Part shown: piece by piece, positions 28,837-38,772 of the stretch
Layout of the letters: each line of letters opens with the position of its first letter
How positions within the stretch are numbered: position 1 is the first letter of the stretch
From: Tausonia pullulans
Lineage: Eukaryota > Basidiomycota > Tremellomycetes > Cystofilobasidiales > Mrakiaceae
Direction of reading: 5' to 3'
DNA length: 64,000 nt
Assembly (NCBI GenBank): GCA_951802195.1
Contig: OX637628.1
Location: 682,001-746,000, forward strand
Made by a program: the position numbers and the translations under genes
The notes under the pieces: generated by a model
Seen by the model: the letters and a program-made list of their open reading frames with translations, nothing else
What the model was told of the DNA's origin: nothing
Databases searched by the model: none

Positions 28837-29328
28837 TCACGGGACATCCAACTTGACGTCTTGTGCGCTTGCTTACACCTCTGTCTTGCTGTAGGGGAAG
28901 AGAAGTAACTGGAAGGAGTCCCTTCTGTAAGGAAAATGCCAGTCGATGGCACAGACGCAGCTTGCTGTCTCGCTCGTGCGGCACTCATAAGTCTCGCCGG
29001 TGCCAGGACTTACGTGCTCTTCCTTGTTCCTGCCTGTCCCTAGTGACTCGGCCACTTCAGTAGCAGCTCGAAACGCTTCAAATTGCTCTGGCCTTGGAGC
29101 AAACGGCGACTGCGCCCTAAGACTTCTTCTCCGTCCTCTGACACTCGTTTCGGTCTCCTCCGGCGGCAGCAGGTCGACGCTCCTCTGACAAGCTGTCCTC
29201 CTTCGCCCTCTACCACCTCTATCACCCTTCCCTCCCTCTCATCCGGTCTTCTTTCAAGTGTCTACATTAGCATTGCCGTTCGTTCCTTACTGGAGAACTT
29301 GAAGTAATTGTCGTCTGCTCATTCCTTG

Positions 29329-29684
29329 TGTTAGGATTGGCCCAAGGGTCAAGGGCGAAGGATGACGGAGGGTAGGGGGTGTAGGGGGAGTAGTAGACTG
29401 AAGTGCTGGCAGTGACAAAGGCTCGCTTCGAGGTCTTGGGCAGGTTCGTCGAATCCAAATGGTAGTCAGAGTGCAGAACAAAAGGTACGATGAACTGAGC
29501 GTCTTATGGGCTAAGAGTAAGAAAACAAAGAGTGTGGGACAGTGTGGCTGAAGAGAGGCTAAGAATATGGAAGCCGAGCAATTAAGGGCGATGCTACACC
29601 AACGAGAGCCGAGGTGGCGGGTCCGCGAGATTCTGCAGGCCCATAAACGCGGAGCCTATGTGGTGAACCCGTAAGATCCTGACA
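29329..29684 (-). mobile_element. Outer LTR (type C, 356 bp), left end of the inverted repeat
   Basis: On the plus strand it begins TGTTAGGATTGGCCC and ends GATCCTGACA. It is related to but clearly divergent from the gypsy LTRs further in, so it is probably the oldest LTR of the cluster. A mirror copy of equal length lies at 54189-54544. The outer flanking bases are CCTTG (29324-29328). Confidence 0.75.
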
Positions 29685-29806
29685 CAAGAGGAGGTCCGAA
29701 GGGTGAAATCAGAGATCCTGGAGACCCCTGACGTCGTCGGGAGAGTGAGGGCAATCCGGGTGATGGAGGAGGTCAATGAGGGGAGCGAGGGATGGGTCGG
29801 GGAAGG
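29685..29806 (-). mobile_element. Short gypsy internal fragment between two LTRs
   Basis: 122 bp that resemble the gypsy RNase H-integrase linker (compare DPSLAPLIDLL). It is a remnant of an older gypsy copy, bounded by the outer LTR and the next LTR. A mirror copy lies at 54067-54188. Confidence 0.65.
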
Positions 29807-31596
29807 TGTTAGGATTGGCCCAAGGGTCGATGGCAGAGAAGACTGGGCGAGGAGGGGGACGTTGATGACAAAGTGTACTGAGAGCGGTGGCGGGTGATGA
29901 GATGGAACTGTAGTGATGGAGGTGACACGGGCTCGCTTAAGGGTTTTGGGCAAGTTTGTCGGGTCCAAATGATAATCAGAGTGCAGAACAAAATCTACGA
30001 TAAAATGAGCGTTTTATGGATGAGTGGTGAGAACAAGGGAGTGATGAGGATAAGGAAGTGACGAGAAAGTTTAGAAAGCAAAGAGTGTGGGACAGATGAG
30101 GCAACAAAGGAATAAAGGAATGGGAATGCTGAACAAGCAAGGGAAAGGCTACACTGGCGCCGCGTTGGCCTTGCGCAAGGTCGAGGTAGCGAGTTCGCTA
30201 GATCCTGACACCGGGGTGTCCGGAGGCGTGTGGCAAGAGGAGCGAGGCGTGGAAAACAGGATGGGCCGGGACTGTGGGAGGCAAGTCGAGCTCGAAGGAG
30301 ACGTCCGAGAGTACACGGAGGATCCAGAAGGGGCCGAGGTGTTTGACATCGAGTTTGAGCGAAGGCCGATCGGTGGTAATGTTGCGACGGTTGAGCCAGA
30401 CGAGATCGCCGGTCTTGAAGATCGGAGGGGGAGGATCCTTGCCGTCTTCCTCTGGAAAGGTGGTAGGACGACGAGATTGATCAGCGAAGGTCTTGTAAGA
30501 GCGTTGGGCAGCGAGGATGTGATCTCGGATCTCGGTATGAAGAGCGCGAAGCTTGGCAACGGTGGCATCGGCGGCATCGGCGGCGGGATTGTGCGAGGTG
30601 AAGGCGGCAAGGAGGTCGGACGACGATAGAGGGTGGTAACCGTGGTTGGCGAAGAAAGGCGTGTGCTGGGTGGCGACCGCTAGCGAGTTGTTGAGAGCGA
30701 ACTCGCAGGAGGGAAGGAGCGAGACCCAGTCGTCTTGATGGTGGTTGCAGAAGATCCGAGGGAAGGTCTCGACGACGGCGTTAGCGCTCGGTTTGGCCAT
30801 TGGCCGCGGGGTGGAAGGCGGTAGTGAAATGAGGGGCAGTGCCGATGAGAGAGAGGAAGGAGCGCCAGAAAGCGGAGGTGAAGATCGATCCACGGTCCGA
30901 GGTGATGTCTGTCTGAAAACCGTGATGCCGGAGAACGTGGTCGAGGTACATCCGAGCGAGCTCGGGCGCTGCGAAGCCGGCTTCGCAGTACGGGACGAGA
31001 CGAACCATCTTGGTGAATGGATCGATGAAGACTTGAATGCAATCGAGGCCGTCGGAGGTCGGAAGCTTGACGATGCCGTCCATGGAGATCATCGTCAAAG
31101 GGTGTGTCGGTGGCGGGAGTGGTTGGAGGAGGCCGAAGGGTGCGCGCCGATTTGTCTTGTTGCGGACACAAAGGTCGCAGCCGGACGGAGGTGTAGGTTT
31201 GGACAAATTTATGGTCAGAGGGGAAGGTGAACGAGCGTCGAGGAGGTCGTGGGTTTTGCGAGCGCCAAGGTGCCCAGCGAGCCGAGGCTCGTGGCAGGCG
31301 CGGACGAGGTCGAGGCGTAGCTGGTGATCGTCCGGAACGAGGACGAGGCCGCGCGAGAGAAGGAGGTCTGTAGGGTGAAGCGAGAGACTCTGGAGAGCCT
31401 TGACATCGTCGGGAGAGCGAGAGCGGTCCGGATGACGGAGAAGATCAATGAGGGGGGCGAGTGATGGGTCGGCGAGTTGTGCGGTGAGGAGACGAGGTAG
31501 AAGCGTGGGACGAGGAGCAAGGTCGGGAATGGGATCCGGAGGTTCCGAATCAATGGGTTCGAAGGGCGCGGGGATGTTGCCGATAGTGTCGAAGGA

Positions 31597-31704
31597 AGTT
31601 TGATCGAAGGAAGTTTGATCGAAGGAAGTTTGATCGAAGGGAGCTTGATCGAGGAGAGCTTGATCGAGGGGAGCTTGATCGAGGGGAGCTTGATCGAGGG
31701 GAGC
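31597..31704. repeat. 15-bp minisatellite in the gypsy RNase H-integrase linker, left arm
   Basis: About seven tandem copies of a 15-bp unit (coding strand GATCAAGCTCCCCTC and close variants). The mirror array in the right arm has about nine. Confidence 0.8.
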
Positions 31705-31943
31705 GGCAGCGGCCGAGGGATGGGATCTGAGGTTGGCGGCGATGATGTACTGGTCGGGCTTGAGAAGGCGCCTGGGTGTCTGGTCCGAAGGGCGACTCCC
31801 CTCCGAAAGGTCCTGTCGCCTCGACAGGGCATCGGCGACGGTATTGCGTCCTCCGGGGCGGTAGATAACGACAAAGCTGAAACCAGAGAGAAACTCGGCC
31901 CAGCGGGACTCACGGCGGGAGAGGGCTTTGGAGGTGGTAAAGT

Positions 31944-32345
31944 TGTTAGGATTGGCCCAAGGGTCAATGGCAGAGGAGGTTGGGCGAGGAGGGGAACGTT
32001 GGCGATGAAGTGTACTGAGAGCGGAGGTGGGTGATGAGATGGAACTGAAGTGGCGGAGGTGACACGGGCTCGCTGAAGGGTCTTGGGCAAGTTTGTCGGG
32101 TCCAAATGATAGTCAGAGTGCAGAACAAAATCTACGATGAAATGAGCGTTTTATGGACGAGTGGTGAGAACAAGGGAGTGATGAGAATAAGGAAGTGATG
32201 AGAAAGTTTAGAAATCAAAGAGTGTGGGACAGATGAGGCAACAAAGGGATAAAGGAATGGGAATGCTGATCAAGCAAGGGAAAGGCTATTGGCGCCGCGT
32301 TGGCCAGGCGCAGGGTCGAGGTAGCCAGTCCGCTAGATCCTGACA
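31944..32345 (-). mobile_element. 402-bp gypsy-type LTR (subfamily A1) next to RNase H
   Basis: It begins TGTTAGGATTGG and ends GATCCTGACA on the plus strand. Its left flank is AAAGT, the complement of the ACTTT target duplication seen around the mirror copy at 51498-51899. Its right flank is gag sequence instead, so this copy has been joined to another LTR by recombination or misassembly. Confidence 0.8.
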
Positions 32346-33594
32346 GGTCGACCGGGGGGAGCATGGGGGACCGCGAGGTGATCTTCTGGTGTTTTGAATA
32401 AAAAAGGAGTAAAGAGGGGGTCCAGAAACGTTATCGAAAAGCGGGGATCCATTGGCAGGTGAAGAAGATAAGTTGGTGAGTCGGGGCAGTTGGCTAGTCA
32501 CGCCGCGTCTTGATCGTTGAGGATCTCCTTGATGGTGGCTGAACGAGAGGCGTCGTCGGCGGTATTGACGGCCGAGATAGCCGAGACGTAGAAGGATCGA
32601 CGAGGGGCAGGGCAATAGGGCAGTTGATGACTTGGTGGTCCTTGCTGGCGCAGTACAGGCAGAGGCCGTCACGTCGACGACGCTCCTTCTCTGCGTCGGA
32701 GAGAGGGCCGCGTGGGCGAGAGGTGGCATCGACCTCCATGGGAACGGGGCCGGTGAATGAGGTTCTGCCCATAGGGGTGACTGGGATAAAGGTACGGCGA
32801 GCGGGAGGGACGACTGAGACGACGGTAGGGCGGTTGACGTTGCGGGGTGTATGGGCGTGACGAAAATCAACTAGGGCGTTGTCCCACTTGATGGCGGCAT
32901 CGATGAGGTCGTCGAGGTTGTCATAGTTCTGAGCACGGACGATGCGTTCTTTGACATCAAGCTTGAGACCGTCGAAGAAGTTGAAACGATGGTACTGATC
33001 GCCAAAGTCGAGGATGAACATGTGGCGTTTGTATTCGAAGGCGTAGTTGGAGGCCGAGGTTGTTTGGCGGAGATCCCTGAGGGCGCGACGAGCGGTTTCG
33101 ATGCGATCTATGTCTCCGAAGTCCTTGAGCAGGCGGGCCCTGAATTGTGGCCAGGTGGCGAACCAGTCAGGGCGGTCGGAGATATCGGTGAGGAGGTGAG
33201 GGCGGATCCAATTGAAGGCGTCATCCGTGAGGAGCGAGATTGCATACTGAATTTTCTTTTGTTCGGTTCCGTGGGAGACAGGTTGTAGGTCGAAAATGTT
33301 GTCGAGCTTGAGGACGAAGGTTTCCGAGTCCGATCTCTTGCCGCTGAAGGTGAGGGGAGTAGAGCTGTGAAATTCCTTGACGTTGAGGTGCGGGGCGATA
33401 ATCGATGACTGTTGCTGTTGCTGTTGGAGAGCTTGGAAAGCGGACCATAATTGTTCAACCTGGCTTGCGAGGGCAAACTCGGTGGCAGTTTGAGGGACTG
33501 GCGGAGCAGCGTCGGGATTGTCCATGTTTACTAGGGCGGTGCCAATGTTTGGGTTGCAATGAGCGAGCAGGTGACGAAGGGTGACTCTGACTGA

Positions 33595-33996
33595 TGTTAG
33601 GATTGGCCCAAGGGTCAATGGCAGAGGAGGTTGGGCGAGGAGGGGAACGTTGGCGATGAAGTGTACTGAGAGCGGAGGTGGGTGATGAGATGGAACTGAA
33701 GTGGCGGAGGTGACACGGGCTCGCTGAAGGGTCTTGGGCAAGTTTGTCGGGTCCAAATGATAGTCAGAGTGCAGAACAAAATCTACGATGAAATGAGCGT
33801 TTTATGGACGAGTGGTGAGAACAAGGGAGTGATGAGAATAAGGAAGTGATGAGAAAGTTTAGAAATCAAAGAGTGTGGGACAGATGAGGCAACAAAGGGA
33901 TAAAGGAATGGGAATGCTGATCAAGCAAGGGAAAGGCTATTGGCGCCGCGTTGGCCAGGCGCAGGGTCGAGGTAGCCAGTCCGCTAGATCCTGACA
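33595..33996 (-). mobile_element. 402-bp gypsy-type LTR (A1), second in the tandem
   Basis: Same ends and length as the 31944 copy. On its minus-strand downstream side it is followed by a leader starting TCAGTCAGAGT and then gag, which is what a 5' LTR of an element looks like. Confidence 0.8.
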
Positions 33997-35245
33997 GGTC
34001 GACCGGGGGGAGCATGGGGGACCGCGAGGTGATCTTCTGGTGTTTTGAATAAAAAAGGAGTAAAGAGGGGGTCCAGAAACGTTATCGAAAAGCGGGGATC
34101 CATTGGCAGGTGAAGAAGATAAGTTGGTGAGTCGGGGCAGTTGGCTAGTCACGCCGCGTCTTGATCGTTGAGGATCTCCTTGATGGTGGCTGAACGAGAG
34201 GCGTCGTCGGCGGTATTGACGGCCGAGATAGCCGAGACGTAGAAGGATCGACGAGGGGCAGGGCAATAGGGCAGTTGATGACTTGGTGGTCCTTGCTGGC
34301 GCAGTACAGGCAGAGGCCGTCACGTCGACGACGCTCCTTCTCTGCGTCGGAGAGAGGGCCGCGTGGGCGAGAGGTGGCATCGACCTCCATGGGAACGGGG
34401 CCGGTGAATGAGGTTCTGCCCATAGGGGTGACTGGGATAAAGGTACGGCGAGCGGGAGGGACGACTGAGACGACGGTAGGGCGGTTGACGTTGCGGGGTG
34501 TATGGGCGTGACGAAAATCAACTAGGGCGTTGTCCCACTTGATGGCGGCATCGATGAGGTCGTCGAGGTTGTCATAGTTCTGAGCACGGACGATGCGTTC
34601 TTTGACATCAAGCTTGAGACCGTCGAAGAAGTTGAAACGATGGTACTGATCGCCAAAGTCGAGGATGAACATGTGGCGTTTGTATTCGAAGGCGTAGTTG
34701 GAGGCCGAGGTTGTTTGGCGGAGATCCCTGAGGGCGCGACGAGCGGTTTCGATGCGATCTATGTCTCCGAAGTCCTTGAGCAGGCGGGCCCTGAATTGTG
34801 GCCAGGTGGCGAACCAGTCAGGGCGGTCGGAGATATCGGTGAGGAGGTGAGGGCGGATCCAATTGAAGGCGTCATCCGTGAGGAGCGAGATTGCATACTG
34901 AATTTTCTTTTGTTCGGTTCCGTGGGAGACAGGTTGTAGGTCGAAAATGTTGTCGAGCTTGAGGACGAAGGTTTCCGAGTCCGATCTCTTGCCGCTGAAG
35001 GTGAGGGGAGTAGAGCTGTGAAATTCCTTGACGTTGAGGTGCGGGGCGATAATCGATGACTGTTGCTGTTGCTGTTGGAGAGCTTGGAAAGCGGACCATA
35101 ATTGTTCAACCTGGCTTGCGAGGGCAAACTCGGTGGCAGTTTGAGGGACTGGCGGAGCAGCGTCGGGATTGTCCATGTTTACTAGGGCGGTGCCAATGTT
35201 TGGGTTGCAATGAGCGAGCAGGTGACGAAGGGTGACTCTGACTGA

Positions 35246-35647
35246 TGTTAGGATTGGCCCAAGGGTCAATGGCAGAGGAGGTTGGGCGAGGAGGGGAACG
35301 TTGGCGATGAAGTGTACTGAGAGCGGAGGTGGGTGATGAGATGGAACTGAAGTGGCGGAGGTGACACGGGCTCGCTGAAGGGTCTTGGGCAAGTTTGTCG
35401 GGTCCAAATGATAGTCAGAGTGCAGAACAAAATCTACGATGAAATGAGCGTTTTATGGACGAGTGGTGAGAACAAGGGAGTGATGAGAATAAGGAAGTGA
35501 TGAGAAAGTTTAGAAATCAAAGAGTGTGGGACAGATGAGGCAACAAAGGGATAAAGGAATGGGAATGCTGATCAAGCAAGGGAAAGGCTATTGGCGCCGC
35601 GTTGGCCAGGCGCAGGGTCGAGGTAGCCAGTCCGCTAGATCCTGACA
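35246..35647 (-). mobile_element. 402-bp gypsy-type LTR (A1), third in the tandem
   Basis: Identical in length and ends to the LTRs at 31944 and 33595. It lies between the outermost gag segment (35648-36807) and the tandem leader-gag units. Confidence 0.8.
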
Positions 35648-37216
35648 GGTCGACCGGGGGGAGCATGGGGGACCGCGAGGTGATCTTCTGGTGTTTTGAA
35701 TAAAAAAGGAGTAAAGAGGGGGTCCAGAAACGTTATCGAAAAGCGGGGATCCATTGGCAGGTGAAGAAGATAAGTTGGTGAGTCGGGGCAGTTGGCTAGT
35801 CACGCCGCGTCTTGATCGTTGAGGATCTCCTTGATGGTGGCTGAACGAGAGGCGTCGTCGGCGGTATTGACGGCCGAGATAGCCGAGACGTAGAAGGATC
35901 GACGAGGGGCAGGGCAATAGGGCAGTTGATGACTTGGTGGTCCTTGCTGGCGCAGTACAGGCAGAGGCCGTCACGTCGACGACGCTCCTTCTCTGCGTCG
36001 GAGAGAGGGCCGCGTGGGCGAGAGGTGGCATCGACCTCCATGGGAACGGGGCCGGTGAATGAGGTTCTGCCCATAGGGGTGACTGGGATAAAGGTACGGC
36101 GAGCGGGAGGGACGACTGAGACGACGGTAGGGCGGTTGACGTTGCGGGGTGTATGGGCGTGACGGAAATCAACGAGGGCGTTGTCCCACTTGATGGCGGC
36201 ATCGATGAGGTCGTCGAGGTTGTCATAGTTCTGAGCACGGACGATGCGTTCTTTGACATCAAGCTTGAGACCGTCGAAGAAGTTGAAACGATGGTACTGA
36301 TCGCCAAAGTCGAGGATGAACATGTGGCGTTTGTATTCGAAGGCGTAGTTGGAGGCCGAGGTTGTTTGGCGGAGATCCCTGAGGGCGCGACGAGCGGTTT
36401 CGATGCGATCTATGTCTCCGAAGTCCTTGAGCAGGCGGGCCCTGAATTGTGGCCAGGTGGCGAACCAGTCAGGGCGGTCGGAGATATCGGTGAGGAGGTG
36501 AGGGCGGATCCAATTGAAGGCGTCATCCGTGAGGAGCGAGATTGCATACTGAATTTTCTTTTCTTCGGTTCCGTGGGACACCGATTGTAGGCTGAAGACG
36601 TTGTCGAGCTTGAGGACGAAGGTTTCCGAGTCCGATCTCTTGCCGCTGAAGGTGAGGGGAGTAGAGCTGTGAAATTCCTTGACGTTGAGGTGCGGGGCGA
36701 TAATCGATGACTGTTGTTGTTGCTGTTGCTGTTGCTGTTGAAGACTTGGAAAGCGGACGATAGTTGTTCAACCTGGCTTGCGAGGGCAAACTCGGTGGCA
36801 GTTTGAGTGTTAGGATTGGCCCAAGGGTCGATGGCAGAGAAGATTAGGCGAGGAGAGGGACGTCGGTGACGAAGTGTACTGAGAACAATGGCGGGTGATG
36901 AAAGGGAACTGAAGTGTTGGAGGTGACACGGGCTCGCTTAAGGGTCTTGGGCAAGTTTGTCGGGTCCAAATGATAATCAGAGTGCAGAACAAAATCTACG
37001 ATAAAATGAGCGTTTTATGGATGAGTGGTGAGAACAAGGGAGTGATGAGGATAAGGAAGTGACGAGAAAGTTTAGAAAGCAAAGAGTGTGGGACAGATGA
37101 GGCAACAAAGGAATAAAGGAATGGGAATGCTATGCTGAACAAGCAAGGGAAAGGCTACACTGGCGCCGCGTTGGCCTTGCGCAAGGTCGAGGTAGCGAGT
37201 TCGCTAGATTCTGACA

Positions 37217-38009
37217 CTAAGGAACATTGTTCCTGCCGTTTGGTCCCGGCGAACGTCGATCCCGAGAATGGTTCCGGGACTGAGATCTCCTTTGTCTTCG
37301 ATTCTGAACTCCTTCTGGATCTCCTCCATGACCCATCTTAGGTCTTCCTTTCCTCCTGCTGCGACGAAGTCGTCGACGTACTGAACCAAGATGATCCGTC
37401 TCCCTTCGCGATGTCCGATGTAGACGCAGTGATCCGCTTCGAGGGGATGGAGGTTGAGCCGTATTTGGAAGAACCTTGAGGAATGGTTGTAGAATGCGAG
37501 GGGAGATTGTTTGAGTCCGTATAGGGCCTTGAGGAGGTGCGCGACCAGTTTCTTGTCCTGCCCTCCCTTCTGTTCATACCCTGTTGGCTGATCCATGTAG
37601 ACAGTTTCGACCAAGTCTGCCGTGAGGAACGCCGTTTTGAAGTCTCCTTGGACTAGGTCGAGGTCCTCTAATGCCGCTATGGCGAGGACGATCCTCAGGG
37701 AGTTGAGCTTGGATACCGGCGCGTACGTCTCGACGTAGTCCACTCCTTCGCGCTGACAGTAGCCCTTGGCCACCCATCTAGCCTTGAAGCGAGTGATCCT
37801 CCCGTCTGCTCCTTTCTTGAGCGCGTACACCCAGCGCCCTCCGACCGTTTTCGATCCCGAGGGTAGCTCCGTGAGTTCAAAGACTCCGTTCCCTTCCATC
37901 GAGGCCATCTCTTCGTCCATTGCTTCCCTCCAGAAGTATGCGTGCTCCGACGTCATTGCTTCTTCGTACGTCTTGGGTAGTGAGGGTGATGGGAGATCCT
38001 CGAGGTTTG
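37217..38009 (-). mobile_element. Copia element 2, reverse transcriptase fragment, left arm (fossil)
   Basis: 793 bp coding on the minus strand for the first half of a Ty1/copia reverse transcriptase. Visible are GGRWVYALKKGADG, VDYVETYAPVSKLNS, GDFKTAFLTADLVETVYMD and the YVDD catalytic box. It differs from copia element 1 throughout, so it is a separate family. It is truncated at both sides by the gypsy LTR and by the copia 1 LTR. A mirror copy lies at 47338-48130. Confidence 0.9.
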
Positions 38010-38361
38010 TGTTGCGATTAGCCTGCCAACGAGAGAGGGTCTGGTAGAGGACCTGGTAGAGGACCTTCAGAACAAGTGAGTCCATAGGCAGTGGCTACGA
38101 AAGGTACGAACCTGGTAGAGGACCTTCAGAACAAGTGAAGGTCGACTGCCAGGGGAGAAAATGTGGGCTTAAATGGTTTAGCTATGTGGCGGTGAAGAGG
38201 GGGCGTGTCTGTCACCTCGCGGGTCCGATACCTCACGGGTCCGGCGCCCCGAGCGGCGCTCTCACGGCTCCACCATACAGCCACCACCACAATGTTCAAC
38301 GCTCCCCGGGTCCGGCGCCCCGCGCGGCGCTCTCACGGCGCCACCACCACAATTTCCAACA
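38010..38361 (-). mobile_element. 3' LTR of copia element 1 (type B, 352 bp)
   Basis: Plus-strand ends are TGTTGCGATTAGCC and AATTTCCAACA. It contains an internal near-duplication of a GC-rich motif (GGCGCTCTCACGGC). It matches 46986-47337 in mirror orientation. It abuts the copia 2 fragment on its outer side. Confidence 0.8.
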
Positions 38362-38370
38362 CTCCCACTC

Positions 38371-38772
38371 TGTTAGGATTGGCCCAAGGGTCAATGGCAG
38401 AGGAGGTTGGGCGAGGAGGGGAACGTTGGCGATGAAGTGTACTGAGAGCGGAGGTGGGTGATGAGATGGAACTGAAGTGGCGGAGGTGACACGGGCTCGC
38501 TGAAGGGTCTTGGGCAAGTTTGTCGGGTCCAAATGATAGTCAGAGTGCAGAACAAAATCTACGATGAAATGAGCGTTTTATGGACGAGTGGTGAGAACAA
38601 GGGAGTGATGAGAATAAGGAAGTGATGAGAAAGTTTAGAAATCAAAGAGTGTGGGACAGATGAGGCAACAAAGGGATAAAGGAATGGGAATGCTGATCAA
38701 GCAAGGGAAAGGCTATTGGCGCCGCGTTGGCCAGGCGCAGGGTCGAGGTAGCCAGTCCGCTAGATCCTGACA
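38371..38772 (-). mobile_element. Solo 402-bp gypsy LTR inside copia element 1, left arm
   Basis: Flanked on both sides by CACTC (38366-38370 and 38773-38777), a perfect 5-bp target site duplication. It therefore landed in the copia 3' end as a gypsy-type element and was reduced to one LTR. The mirror copy at 46575-46976 has GAGTG on both sides. Confidence 0.88.

Larger units (their letters stand above)
28594..29328. promoter_or_regulatory. PCNA upstream region
   Basis: About 735 bp between the PCNA start and the first retrotransposon LTR. It contains two ACGCGT boxes (listed separately) and a homopolymer tract of T8 then G13 at 28645-28665, 52 to 72 bases upstream of the ATG. On the sense strand this reads as C-rich then A-rich, probably in the 5' UTR or core promoter. 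No other gene was recognised here. Confidence 0.6.
31944..35245. repeat. Direct tandem of two 1651-bp units (LTR + gag leader + gag)
   Basis: LTRs begin at 31944, 33595 and 35246, exactly 1651 bp apart. The 1249-bp segments between them (32346-33594 and 33997-35245) look identical, and each contains a gypsy leader and gag. A third, related gag (35648-36807) follows. Perfect spacing and identity point to very recent tandem duplication or an assembly-graph effect. Confidence 0.85.
29807..37216 (-). mobile_element. Ty3/gypsy LTR retrotransposon, rearranged left-arm copy (fossil)
   Basis: On the minus strand this runs from a 5' LTR (36808-37216, 409 bp) through gag to integrase and a 3' LTR (29807-30210, 404 bp). 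It carries repeated gag segments, each followed by a 402-bp LTR, and then the RNase H-integrase half (about 30211-31943). The protease and reverse transcriptase segment present in the right-arm copy is absent here. The two outer LTRs differ at about 15 positions plus a 5-bp duplication by eye, so the element is moderately old, while the inner 402-bp LTRs are younger. It is broken: large rearrangements plus a few smaller breaks. Confidence 0.85.

Noticed and set aside
28308-28988. A 226-codon minus-strand frame covering the first PCNA exons
   Set aside because: It runs through splice sites of PCNA and through the homopolymer tract; the conserved PCNA start at 28593 lies in another frame.
30087-30629. 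Long open frames on the plus strand through the left-arm elements and on the minus strand through the right-arm elements
   Set aside because: They are antisense shadows of retrotransposon coding regions, caused by high GC and codon bias; the sense frames carry the family motifs.
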